Positions 1 to 8,519 of a stretch of DNA of 40,961 nt are shown here, one piece after another. The DNA is taken from assembly GCA_002728675.1 (NCBI GenBank), contig PBVL01000048.1, forward strand, positions 9,137-50,097, read 5' to 3'. A program made the position numbers and the translations under genes. The DNA is from Gammaproteobacteria bacterium. GTDB taxonomy: Bacteria > Pseudomonadota > Gammaproteobacteria > Pseudomonadales > Azotimanducaceae. The notes under the pieces are model-generated. The model had not been told where the DNA came from and ran no database searches. It saw only the letters and a list, made by a program, of their open reading frames with translations. Each line of letters starts with the position of its first letter. The stretch's first letter is position 1.

Positions 1-920
1 GGAATGCCGGGCTCCACCGTGCCAAGGCACTCGAGCGGATCGTCCCCGACAATTGCCGCGACGGTGTCGCCGCCAATCACCATAAGCGTTCCAATCTGCT
101 CCCAACGGTCGCGAAGCATCGCCGCCGCGTCGGCCGCCATGGCAACCGCCTCGTCGTCCGTAATGGCGCCGCCGGGCAAGGGCGTTGCGAGAATCGTCGC
201 CGGGTTCGAGAAGTCGACGCCGTCACCGATTGTCTGAACCGGTAATCCAGGCGCCTCGATCTGACGGCGACTCAGTTCGTTCAGACTCCCACACAGCACA
301 ACCGCGGGCCGCGGAAGCTCGATTGTCGTGGCCGGCGCGGCCGGCAGAAACTCCATTGCGAGCGCGCCAATCGCCCCGGCCGCTCCAATCACGACTCGGT
401 CCTCATCGACCGCGCGACGGATGTTGCGCAACATCTCCTCGTTGTCTTTCGCGTCCCAGACCACCCAGTCGCCGGTCACGCCGTAGTGTTCCAGCACGTC
501 GGCGGGCTTGCTGCTGACGGGTGCATTGAGGGGATCGTTGCCGAACACAGACTCCAGAACGGGCAGACCGTGGATATAGACGGTGCCGTCGCGACATACC
601 CTGCCGGCGTCCGGAAATGCGCAGATGACCGCGACCTTGTACCCGGCCTGAAGCAGCACCTCGATCTCGAACGCCCAGTTGCCGCGCAGCCCGGCATCCA
701 TCTTGTGTGCGCGATGGACGGCCGGGCGTTCGACGACGGACGCCATGGCCGCCATGGCGTCTTCGCGGGACAGATGCCTTGACGCGATATCCACCACGCA
801 GCATCGGTCACTCCCGACCGACGGGCCAACGGGCACCGCCATGTCAGGGTTGGCGACAAGGCCGCCAATTTCGAGCGCGCCGGTGCGGTCGTCTGCGGAG
901 AGAAGAACCTCGGTCGTCAT
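1..920 (-). CDS. Four-carbon acid sugar kinase family protein (DUF1537/OtnK-like), 3' end cut by window edge
   Basis: This reading frame is open for 306 codons from an ATG at 918-920 to the window edge, so the C-terminus is missing. Near the N-terminus it reads LLSADDRTGALEIGG, the family's Asp-Asp-x-Thr-Gly-Ala substrate-binding signature. Near residue 75 it reads KMDAGLRGNWAFEIE, matching the K-x-D-S-x-L-R-G-N block, and close to the edge it has VIGGDTVAAI, matching the C-terminal nucleotide-binding G-G-D-T motif. Family members phosphorylate four-carbon sugar acids such as threonate, erythronate or 2-oxo-tetronate for entry into central metabolism. The substrate here cannot be read from sequence. 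The canonical partners (an aldolase or isomerase and a dehydrogenase) would have to lie left of the window. The gene runs in the same direction as yejBEF, 113 bases after the yejF stop. No strong Shine-Dalgarno is visible, and a hairpin at 926-953 sits just ahead of the start. Confidence 0.82.
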   Translation of the reverse strand, partial: MTTEVLLSADDRTGALEIGGLVANPDMAVPVGPSVGSDRCCVVDIASRHLSREDAMAAMASVVERPAVHRAHKMDAGLRGNWAFEIEVLLQAGYKVAVICAFPDAGRVCRDGTVYIHGLPVLESVFGNDPLNAPVSSKPADVLEHYGVTGDWVVWDAKDNEEMLRNIRRAVDEDRVVIGAAGAIGALAMEFLPAAPATTIELPRPAVVLCGSLNELSRRQIEAPGLPVQTIGDGVDFSNPATILATPLPGGAITDDEAVAMAADAAAMLRDRWEQIGTLMVIGGDTVAAIVGDDPLECLGTVEPGI

Positions 921-925
921 GAACG

Positions 926-953
926 TCTGCCGGACTCTGTTTGAAACGGCAGA
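926..953 (-). promoter_or_regulatory. 7-bp perfect hairpin directly upstream of the sugar-acid kinase start
   Basis: TCTGCCG (926-932) and CGGCAGA (947-953) are perfect inverted arms around a 14-base loop. On the minus strand the stem ends 5 bases before the kinase ATG, so it would occupy the ribosome-binding region of the transcript. No T-run follows, so it is not a typical terminator. A role in translation or regulation is inference. Confidence 0.35.
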
Positions 954-1033
954 TAATCGCCGCCCGCCTCATTCACCGCAACTTGCGCCGTACCGCCCAA
1001 CGTCACAGATTTGCCGCGGCGCGACGCGCGGCC

Positions 1034-2686
1034 TCATGCCGACGACGCCAGATCATATGCCGCCGCCATCAACGCACGCGTGTAATCCGTTTCGGGCGCC
1101 TCGAACAGACGCGCCGCCTCGCCACGCTCGACGATCTCGCCGTCCTTCATGACGATCAGTTCGTGCGCCAGCGCGCGCACCACTTTGAGATCGTGGCTGA
1201 TGAACAGGTACGCCAACTGGTGGCGCCGCTGCAGGTCGCGCAGGAGATCGACAATCTGCGCCTGCACCGACAGATCGAGCGCGGAAGTGGGCTCGTCGAG
1301 CACGACGAGGCGCGGGCGCAGGATGATCGCCCGGGCAATCGCGATGCGTTGACGCTGTCCCCCTGAGAACTCGTGGGGGTACCGGTCCTGCGCACTCGCT
1401 TCGAGCCCCACTTCGGCCAACATCGCGGAGACCTGGCTCCGACGTTCCACGGCACTCAGTTCTGGCTGATGGATCTTGAGGCCCGCCTCGATGATCTGGT
1501 TCACCGACAGGCGCGGCGGCAGGCTGCCGTAGGGGTCCTGAAAGACGATCTGCATGTCCTTGCGAAAGGCCCGCAGACGGGCTGCCTTCATTCCCTGCAA
1601 CTCAATGCCGAAACGTTCGTGTCCCCCAGAGTCGCCGTCGCCAAGGTCATCGTCCTGCAGCAGGATGCTGCCTTCACTGCCAATCAGCCGGAGCAGCGCC
1701 ATCGCAAGTGTCGTCTTGCCTGAACCCGACTCCCCGACAATCCCAAGCGTCTGACCGCGGCGGATCACGACGGACACCTGATCCACCGCCTTCAGGATCG
1801 ATTTGCGCGCGAAGAAACCCCTGGCAAGGTTGAACTGGACCGACAGGTCTTCCGCCCGCATCACCTCGGGCGCCGCCGGATCGGCCGGCACCGGATCGCC
1901 GCTCGGTTCTGCCGCGAGCAAGCGCCGGGTGTATTCGTGCTGCGGCGCGCCGAAGATCGCGGCGGCGGTGCCCTGCTCGACCAGATCGCCTTCGTTCATC
2001 ACGGCCACCCGGTCCGCCATCTTCCGCACGACCCCGAGATCGTGGGTGATGAGCAACAGCGCCATGTCGAGACGCTTTTTCAGATCGTCGAGCAGTTCGA
2101 GAATCTGCGCCTGAATCGTGACATCGAGCGCGGTCGTGGGTTCATCGGCAATGAGCAGGTCCGGCTCGTTCGCGAGGGCCATCGCGATCATGACCCGCTG
2201 GCGTTGCCCGCCGGACAGTTCGTGGGGGAATGCACGTAGTCGTTCTTCAGGCCTCGGCAGCCCGACCAGAGTCAGCAGTTCCAGCGCGCGCTCGCGGGCC
2301 TCTGCGACCCCCATACCGCGGTGGACATACAGGACTTCCGCAATCTGCTTCTCGATGTGGTGCAGCGGGTTCAGCGATGTCATCGGCTCCTGAAAGACCA
2401 TGCCGACCCGATCCCCGCGGATCGCCAGCATCGCGTCTTCATCGAGACCGACCACTTCCCGACCGTCGACCCGGATCGAACCGGTGGGGTGGGACGCATA
2501 CTCATAGGGCAGCAACTGCATGACCGAGAGCGCGGTCACCGACTTGCCCGACCCCGACTCTCCGACGATCGCCAACGTCTCACCGCGATCGACGTGGAGA
2601 GTGACGCCGCGGACTACCTCCGTCTCGCGAAAGGCAACCGAGAGATCGTCGATCTCGAGAATCCGGTCACGGGGCTGATCGGTCAT
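1034..2686 (-). CDS. yejF: Peptide/microcin C-type ABC importer, duplicated ATP-binding subunit (YejF)
   Basis: This 550-residue cytoplasmic ATPase has two complete ABC domains in one chain, as in YejF. The first has Walker A GESGSGKS (residues 42-49), signature LSGGQRQR and Walker B LLIADEPTTALD. The second repeats the set with GESGSGKTTL, FSGGQRQR and LVVLDEPTSALD. Each domain ends in the oligopeptide/dipeptide-type C-terminal extension. It would energise import of oligopeptides through YejB and YejE; in E. coli the Yej system also takes up microcin C. The ATG overlaps the yejE stop (ATGA, 2683-2686), so translational coupling is expected. It is the last gene of a yejB-yejE-yejF operon. Confidence 0.95.
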   Translation of the reverse strand: MTDQPRDRILEIDDLSVAFRETEVVRGVTLHVDRGETLAIVGESGSGKSVTALSVMQLLPYEYASHPTGSIRVDGREVVGLDEDAMLAIRGDRVGMVFQEPMTSLNPLHHIEKQIAEVLYVHRGMGVAEARERALELLTLVGLPRPEERLRAFPHELSGGQRQRVMIAMALANEPDLLIADEPTTALDVTIQAQILELLDDLKKRLDMALLLITHDLGVVRKMADRVAVMNEGDLVEQGTAAAIFGAPQHEYTRRLLAAEPSGDPVPADPAAPEVMRAEDLSVQFNLARGFFARKSILKAVDQVSVVIRRGQTLGIVGESGSGKTTLAMALLRLIGSEGSILLQDDDLGDGDSGGHERFGIELQGMKAARLRAFRKDMQIVFQDPYGSLPPRLSVNQIIEAGLKIHQPELSAVERRSQVSAMLAEVGLEASAQDRYPHEFSGGQRQRIAIARAIILRPRLVVLDEPTSALDLSVQAQIVDLLRDLQRRHQLAYLFISHDLKVVRALAHELIVMKDGEIVERGEAARLFEAPETDYTRALMAAAYDLASSA

Positions 2687-3765
2687 GCGAGCGACCGCCG
2701 CGAGTCGAACGCGTCGCGCACGCCTTCACCGACGAACACGAGCAGCGTCAGCATAATGGCCAACGTGAAGAACCCTGACAGCCCGAGCCACGGCGCGTGG
2801 ATGTTCGCCTTGCCCTGCGCCAGCAGTTCGCCCAGCGACGGATACCCCGTGGGCAATCCAAAACCCAGAAAGTCGAGGGACGTCAGCGTGGTGATCGAGC
2901 CGTTCAGCAGGAACGGCAGAAACGTCAGCGTTGCGACCATGGCATTCGGCAGGACGTACTTCCACATGATCACGAAGTCCGTTTCGCCAAGGGCGCGTGC
3001 GGCGTTGACGTAGTCGAAGTTGCGGGTGCGCAGAAACTCGGCACGCACGACGGCCACGAGCGCCATCCAGTTGAAGGCCAGGAGCATGAGCAGCAGAGCC
3101 ATCGGGTTCGGCTCGATCATGCTCGTCAGAATGATGATGACGAAGAGCGTTGGCAGCCCGGCCCAGATCTCAACGAAGCGCTGACCAATCAGGTCCACCA
3201 GCCCGCCGAAATAACCCTGGGTCGCACCGACGGCGATCCCGATGATGCTCGAGAGGAACGTCAGCCCCAGGCCAAACAGAATCGACAGCCGGAACCCGTA
3301 GATGATGCGCGCGGCAACGTCCCTCGCGACGTCGTCCGTGCCAAGCCAGTGCCGGGTACTGGGCGGCTCCGGCACGGAACCCTCCGTGTAGAGATCAATC
3401 GTGTCGTAGCTGTAGGGGATGATCGGCCAGACCATCCAGCCGTCACCCGCCTCGATCAGTTCCTGCACGGCCTCGGTGGTGTAGCGCGCCTCGGTCTCGA
3501 ACACGCCACCGAACGTCGTCTCGGGGTAGCTCACGAACACAGGCACATAGACGTCACCCCGGAACCCGAGCAGCAGCGGCTTGTCGTTCGCGATCAGTTC
3601 GGCGAAGAACGACAGCAGCATGAGGCTGCCGACGATCCACAGGCTGTAATAGCCACGCCGGTTCGATTTGAAATTCGCCCAGCGCCGCCGGGTGAGCGGC
3701 GACAGCTGCCACCGGGGCGCCGCGTCGTCCAGCACGAAACCATCCGTGGGCGCGACCGCCGCCAT
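2683..3765 (-). CDS. yejE: Peptide ABC importer inner-membrane permease (YejE)
   Basis: This 360-residue permease belongs to the binding-protein-dependent (DppC-like) family. It opens with a cytoplasmic segment containing SPLTRRRWANFKSNRRGYYS, then the first membrane helix. A long periplasmic insert follows (VWPIIPYSYDTIDL and RHWLGTDDVARDV are typical of YejE), then five further hydrophobic segments. The coupling loop containing the EAA-type motif reads NAARALGETDFVIMWKYVLP. It pairs with YejB to form the channel. The start overlaps the yejB stop by one base (TGATG), and its own stop overlaps the yejF start, so the three genes form a compact operon. Length and domain order match the family. 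Confidence 0.95.
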   Translation of the reverse strand: MAAVAPTDGFVLDDAAPRWQLSPLTRRRWANFKSNRRGYYSLWIVGSLMLLSFFAELIANDKPLLLGFRGDVYVPVFVSYPETTFGGVFETEARYTTEAVQELIEAGDGWMVWPIIPYSYDTIDLYTEGSVPEPPSTRHWLGTDDVARDVAARIIYGFRLSILFGLGLTFLSSIIGIAVGATQGYFGGLVDLIGQRFVEIWAGLPTLFVIIILTSMIEPNPMALLLMLLAFNWMALVAVVRAEFLRTRNFDYVNAARALGETDFVIMWKYVLPNAMVATLTFLPFLLNGSITTLTSLDFLGFGLPTGYPSLGELLAQGKANIHAPWLGLSGFFTLAIMLTLLVFVGEGVRDAFDSRRSLA

Positions 3766-4847
3766 CAGGCCTCTCTCGTCTCGAAGTCGATACGCGGATC
3801 GACGAGCGTGTAGGTGATGTCTCCCACCAGGGTCAGCACGAGGCCAAGAAACGTGAAGCAGAAGAGTGTGCCGAACATGATCGGGTAGTCGCGGCGCAAC
3901 ACGGCCTCGAATCCGAGCAACCCCAGGCCGTCGAGCGAGAAGATCACTTCGATCAGCAATGCCCCGGTGAAGAGCACGCCGATCAGCGCGGCCGGGAAGC
4001 CCGCGATCACGATCAGCATCGCATTGCGAAACACGTGCCCGTAGAGCACACGTTTCTGGTTAATGCCTTTTGCGCGGGCGGTGAGCACGTACTGTTTGGA
4101 GATCTCGTCCAGAAACGAGTTCTTGGTGAGCATGGTCAACGTCGCGAACCCTCCAATCGTGAGCGCCGCGACGGGCAACGCGAGGTGCCAGAAGTAATCT
4201 GCCACCTTGCCCACCACGCTCAATTCCTGCCAGTTGGTCGACGTCAGCCCCTTCAGCGGGAACAGGTCGAAGTAGGAACCGCCCGCCAGGAGCACAATCA
4301 GGAAGATCGCGAACAGGAAACTCGGGACCGCGTACCCGACGAAGATGACACCACTCGTCCACGCGTCGAAACGCGTGCCGTCCCGGATGGCCTTGCGGAT
4401 TCCGAGCGGAATCGAAATGGCATAGACCAGCAACATCGACCAGAGACCAAGCGAGATCGACACCGGCAGGCGTTCGGTGATGAGGTCGAGGACAGGCCTG
4501 TTCTGGTAGTAGCTGTTCCCGAGGTCGAGCGCGAGGTAGTCGCGCAACATCATGAAGTAGCGCTCGTGGATCGGCTTGTCGAAGCCAAACTGCGCTTCGA
4601 TTGCCTTGATCAGCGCCGGGTCGAGCCCCTGCGCTCCGGCATATTGCGTCATCTCCGTGCCGGCGGTCTGGGGGGCACCTGCACCCGCGACACGCGTCGC
4701 CGCGCCCCCGTCCTCGCCCGTCAGAGTCGCGATCATCTGATCGACCGGCCCGCCCGGGGCCAGCTGAACGATGAAGAAGTTGAGCGTGATAATGCCGATC
4801 AGGGTCGGAAAGATCAGCAGCAACCTGCGTGTGATGTATCTGGCCAC
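3765..4847 (-). CDS. yejB: Peptide ABC importer inner-membrane permease (YejB)
   Basis: This 360-residue DppB-like permease starts at a GTG (4845-4847) reading [20 protein letters not shown], the usual YejB N-terminus. A long periplasmic insert follows the first membrane helix and contains [20 protein letters not shown], a segment characteristic of YejB. Five more membrane segments follow, with the EAA-type loop [20 protein letters not shown]. It is the first gene of the yejBEF operon. The 123-base gap to the divergent yejA gene (4848-4970) must hold promoters for both directions. It contains a seven-T run, but I saw no convincing -35/-10 pair. The Shine-Dalgarno is weak. Confidence 0.95.
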   Translation of the reverse strand: MARYITRRLLLIFPTLIGIITLNFFIVQLAPGGPVDQMIATLTGEDGGAATRVAGAGAPQTAGTEMTQYAGAQGLDPALIKAIEAQFGFDKPIHERYFMMLRDYLALDLGNSYYQNRPVLDLITERLPVSISLGLWSMLLVYAISIPLGIRKAIRDGTRFDAWTSGVIFVGYAVPSFLFAIFLIVLLAGGSYFDLFPLKGLTSTNWQELSVVGKVADYFWHLALPVAALTIGGFATLTMLTKNSFLDEISKQYVLTARAKGINQKRVLYGHVFRNAMLIVIAGFPAALIGVLFTGALLIEVIFSLDGLGLLGFEAVLRRDYPIMFGTLFCFTFLGLVLTLVGDITYTLVDPRIDFETREA

Positions 4848-4970
4848 GTCTTTTGCCGGATTCTCTCGCTCGGCTCCGATGCGCAGCGTCTACCCTACCT
4901 TTTTTTACCGATCACCGAAGGCAGGGACCGGCGGTTTACACGACACGCGCACTCACGTCAGGATGCGTCC

Positions 4971-6869
4971 ATGAGAGCAGCACCGCGGACCGGGGGCACT
5001 GCGCGCGGCCCGAAACGGTCCGGGCTGCGCACGCTTGCACAGGGACGACCGAAGGTCTTCCGCCATGTGTGTTGGCTGATCCTCGTGACGCACATTGCAT
5101 CCGCCGGAGACATCGACCCGGCCCAACTCGACTTCGCCCACGGCATCGCATTCTTTGCCGACCTGAAGTACCCGGCAGGCTTCACACATCTCGACTACCT
5201 CAACCCTGATGCGCCCAAGGGAGGACAGCTGAACGAGGCATCTCAGGCGGCATTCGACACGTTTGCTCCGTTGCCCGAGGGCGGCACGTCGCCGCCCGCC
5301 GGGTTCTGGTTCTACGCGGACACCCTGCTGATCCGTTCTGGAGACGAAGTCTCGGCGTTCTACGGTCGCCTCGCGGACGGCATCGCGGTCACGGACGATC
5401 GCATGGCGATCGTCTTTCGAATCCACCCCGACGCACGATGGCGTGACGGTGTGCCGGTCACTGCGAAGGACGTGAAATACACGTTCGAGACCCGCCTCGC
5501 CCAACTGCAGGGCCGCACGTACTTCGGGTTCATCAGGAGCCTCGCGGCGATCGACGACCGCCACGCCGTCATCCACCTGAACCACCCGCTGACGCTGAAT
5601 CACATCATCATGGTGCAGTTCACGTCTATCCTGCCCGAGCACTACTGGCGTGACCGGAATCCCCACGAGCCGACCCTGACGCCGCCGCTGTCGAGCGGGC
5701 CCTATGAGATCGCCGCATTCGAACAGGGCCGATACATCGTCTATCGCCGTGACCCCGACTACTGGGGTCGCGACCTGCCGGTCAACAAGGGACGCTACAA
5801 CTTCGACACCGTGCGCTATGAAATCTATCGCGACGCAACCGTGACCCGCGAGGCGTTCCGCAAAGGCCTTGTCGACATCTGGACCGAGGGCGACATCCGC
5901 TACTGGCACAACGGTTACGACACACCCGCGTTCGAGAAGGGCTGGATACGGAAGATCCGCCGTCACTTCGGAATCGAGGTGGGTGTGCGCAGCAGCATCG
6001 CGCTGAACAACCGGCTGCCGCGTTTTCGGGACCGCCGGGTCCGTCAGGCGCTGACTCTCGCCATGGACTTCGAGTGGCAGAACCGCACGTTGCACGCGGG
6101 CCATCACAACAGGGCACACAGCTACTGGCCGGACACGATTCTCGCCGCAACCGGTATGCCAAGCGATGACGAACTCGAACTGCTCCGGCCGTTCGCCGAC
6201 TCGTTGCCCGACGAACTCTTCAGACGGCCGTTCCGCTTCGAAGAGCCCGCGTCGCCGGCCGCGCACCGGTCGAACATGGTTGCCGCGCGTAACCTGCTGG
6301 AGAAGGCAGGATGGCGTATCAGCGAAGGGACTCTGCGAAACGCCGCCGGGGACGCCTTCGAGATCGAGTTCCTGTCCCGCAACGCCGCGGACGCCCGGGT
6401 TCTGTTGCCCTACTTCCAGCAACTGGCACAACTGGGCATCCGCGGTTCCGTCCGCCTCGCGGAAACCAGCCAGTACATCAACCGGATTCGCACCCTGGAC
6501 TTCGACGCTGTTCTGAAGAACCAGGACATCCTCATGCCTCCGGTCATCGAACTGCGCGCGACGTACCACTCGGAGACTGCGGGGGTCCCCCTGAGCCGCA
6601 ACACCGCGGGCATTGCCCACCCCGCGCTCGACTTCCTCATCGACAAGGCGGAACGGGCGACTACCCTCGATGAGATCGTCGCGGCCTGCAGGGCGTTGGA
6701 CCGGGTGCTGTTGTGGCAGTACTACCAGATCCCGCTCTATGCGGTGGACCTGCGCAGGACCGTGCACTGGGATCGATTCGGGCGGCCGGCAGTCGAAGGC
6801 ACCTACTGGCCGGCCTTTCCGGATGGCTGGTGGTACGACCCGGAGCGCGCTGCACGGATCGAACGATAG
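4971..6869 (+). CDS. yejA: Periplasmic peptide-binding protein of the Yej importer (SBP family 5)
   Basis: This 632-residue extracellular solute-binding protein family 5 protein is YejA-like. The N-terminus is basic and is followed by a hydrophobic stretch (HVCWLILVTHIASAG, near residues 32-46) that fits a signal peptide. The mature start reads AHGIAFFADLKYPAGFTHLD, and then YLNPDAPKGGQLN, the conserved opening of the family. Later blocks include RLADGIAVTDD, FRIHPDARWRDGVPVTAKDV and SGPYEI. The ATG at 4971 was chosen because upstream sequence in this frame is antisense to yejB. In E. coli yejA is co-directional with yejBEF; here it is divergent, so the binding protein can be expressed independently of the channel. 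It ends 8 bases before the stop of the convergent caspase-like pseudogene. Confidence 0.92.
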   Translation: MRAAPRTGGTARGPKRSGLRTLAQGRPKVFRHVCWLILVTHIASAGDIDPAQLDFAHGIAFFADLKYPAGFTHLDYLNPDAPKGGQLNEASQAAFDTFAPLPEGGTSPPAGFWFYADTLLIRSGDEVSAFYGRLADGIAVTDDRMAIVFRIHPDARWRDGVPVTAKDVKYTFETRLAQLQGRTYFGFIRSLAAIDDRHAVIHLNHPLTLNHIIMVQFTSILPEHYWRDRNPHEPTLTPPLSSGPYEIAAFEQGRYIVYRRDPDYWGRDLPVNKGRYNFDTVRYEIYRDATVTREAFRKGLVDIWTEGDIRYWHNGYDTPAFEKGWIRKIRRHFGIEVGVRSSIALNNRLPRFRDRRVRQALTLAMDFEWQNRTLHAGHHNRAHSYWPDTILAATGMPSDDELELLRPFADSLPDELFRRPFRFEEPASPAAHRSNMVAARNLLEKAGWRISEGTLRNAAGDAFEIEFLSRNAADARVLLPYFQQLAQLGIRGSVRLAETSQYINRIRTLDFDAVLKNQDILMPPVIELRATYHSETAGVPLSRNTAGIAHPALDFLIDKAERATTLDEIVAACRALDRVLLWQYYQIPLYAVDLRRTVHWDRFGRPAVEGTYWPAFPDGWWYDPERAARIER

Positions 6870-6877
6870 TTGCGCCT

Positions 6878-8326
6878 TCAGTTTGGTGCGTGGTTGACGT
6901 GAAGCTGTCCGCTCGCGAACGGCACTCCGTTCGGGAGATAGCTGATAGAGGAGATATAGGTCGCATTATCGAAGCTGCCCTCGCCATATCCGACGGCATT
7001 GCCGGCTACATCGCGCAATTGATAGCTCAATGACACCCCGATGACCCGGCCGATCATGCGGATTCGCCCTAGGCCCGGCACATCCGCCTGGGCCGTGAAG
7101 TTCGCTCCCGATACCTCCACCTGCCACGGCAGGCCGGAGTCGTCGTACCAGACCGCACCCTGGGTCCGCGCACCGGCGGACCAGCCAGTATCGGCATCGT
7201 CACCCCAGGTGTCGGCATCGCCTTCCTCCGCCAACTGTTCAGGCAGTAGGCGAACGAGTCCCGATCGTTGCCGGCAAACTGCCGGCATTCGAGCACTTCG
7301 GGCGAAGGCGTTGTTCCAGCCGACACATCAGGTGCAGGAACCGGATGCTCAGGTTGCGCGACTTCAGACGGACGACTCAACCTCGTGATCCGAATACGCG
7401 CCAGTTCAGCATAGTCAACGTTCGGAAATCGTTTCAGATAGAACCCGAACTCAGCGGGGTCATCGGAATTCTCGATCGTGGCCCAGAGCCTTGCATCGAC
7501 GGAAGGCCCACGGCAGTCGCGGCGGCAGGCTGCCGCGGCGCGGGCGCTGCCGGCTGGGGCGCCACAATCGCGGTGTCCTGCGGAGCCTGCGCTGCAGGGA
7601 CAAACGAAAATCGCCCGGTGAGCGAACTCGAGTCCCACGGCGACTGCGGCGCCCCGCCCAGTCGCGACGTGCTCTGCTTCACGCGTTTGCGGACTTCGAT
7701 CATGATGTCTCCGATCGAGTTACCCGGCCGCGGTATCTCCGCCGCAAACGCCTCCGCGAACGGGCTCACGTCACCGTCGCCGTCGTAGGCCACCATCCCC
7801 GGCGCGGTCGAGTACGCTATGAAGCTGCCGACCCGCGCCTCCATGCGGCGCATGCCGACCGTCACCGCGCGTGTTCCCGACAGCGAGAACGATCTGAACG
7901 GGCTGTTGCGGCACGCATCGAGCACGAGAATGTCGGTCGCGTTGCGCGCGCCTTCCATCAGTTTTAGGACCTTGTTCGCCGAGATCGCTTCGTACTCGAT
8001 GTCGACGGCCTGGGTGATCTCCGCGCCGACCGCAGCAGCCAGTTCTCGCCTTCGTAGGCCACGCCGTGCCCCGCAAAGTAGAAGACACCCACCGCGTCCC
8101 TGCCCGCGTCGTCGAGACGTTTCGCGAAGGCCTTCGCCGCGCGGTCCATCTCGCGTTTGCCGACATCCTTCAGTGTCGTGACTTCAAAGCCGACCTGGCG
8201 CAGCGAGTCGGATACCAGCACAACATCGTTTGTCGGGTTCGGAAGGGGGTCGATGTTGTGATAGGCACCGTTGCCAATCACCAGCGCGTGACGATCGGCA
8301 CCAGAGGCAACGGTCGCGGCCAGCAT
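6878..8326 (-). pseudogene. Caspase-like (peptidase C14) protein, broken by three frameshifts
   Basis: Read across three frames this encodes a roughly 480-residue exported caspase-family protein. Frame 1 (8326 to about 8032) gives HALVIGNGAYHNIDPLPNP and the catalytic-His block FYFAGHGVAYEGENWLL. Frame 2 (to about 7508) gives VGAEITQAVDIEYEAIS and the catalytic-Cys block DILVLDACRNSPF. Frame 3 (to about 7230) gives the repeat-like block WATIENSDDPAEFGFYLKRF. Frame 4 gives the C-terminal domain with AVWYDDSGLPWQVEVSG. Each change of frame is explained by loss of one base: LLPVGAEI needs CCG at 8031-8032 where only CG is present, with similar losses near 7505-7510 and 7225-7240. The first break separates the catalytic His and Cys. 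Upstream of the ATG a hydrophobic in-frame stretch follows a TAG at about codon -11, so the signal peptide is also damaged or the start is uncertain. Confidence 0.85.
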
Positions 8327-8405
8327 AGCAATCGCACAGAAGGCAACTGAGCAGGCCTATCTGATCAAGGCGGTGTCGTCGCAGGAGTCCTGATTCGATA
8401 GTAGC

Positions 8406-8437
8406 CCGTGTCCCCCGGCAGCCGGGCGGGGACACGG
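8406..8437. promoter_or_regulatory. 10-bp perfect stem-loop upstream of the glycerol dehydrogenase promoter
   Basis: CCGTGTCCCC (8406-8415) and GGGGACACGG (8428-8437) are perfect inverted arms around a 12-base loop. It lies just upstream of a candidate -35 element and about 80 bases before the gldA-like ATG. No T-run follows on either strand. It could be an operator for a dimeric regulator or a structural boundary between the divergent caspase-like pseudogene and the dehydrogenase. Confidence 0.5.
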
Positions 8438-8439
8438 TC

Positions 8440-8467
8440 CTGACGCATGGCCCGCCCACGATATACT
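8440..8467 (+). promoter_or_regulatory. Candidate sigma-70 promoter for the glycerol dehydrogenase gene
   Basis: CTGACG at 8440-8445 matches four of six -35 consensus bases. After a 16-base spacer, TATACT at 8462-8467 matches five of six -10 bases. Transcription would begin near 8474, giving a leader of about 46 bases to the ATG at 8520 but only about 7 bases to the alternative ATG at 8481. This favours 8520 as the true start. Confidence 0.45.
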
Positions 8468-8519
8468 CGCGCTCCAGCAGATGTCGTTTCACGAATCCCG
8501 CTTCGCCGAGGACAGCACC

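Noticed and set aside
4895-4915. Seven-T run as a terminator or promoter
   Set aside because: No stem precedes it on either strand and no -35/-10 pair of convincing quality surrounds it.
4035-4970. Long upstream extension in the frame of the yejA homologue (312 codons)
   Set aside because: It is antisense to yejB, lacks family similarity, and the signal peptide begins only after 4971.
4953-6767. 604-codon open frame antisense to the yejA homologue
   Set aside because: Low-complexity Arg/Val-rich translation without domain pattern; produced by GC-rich codon bias opposite a well-identified gene.
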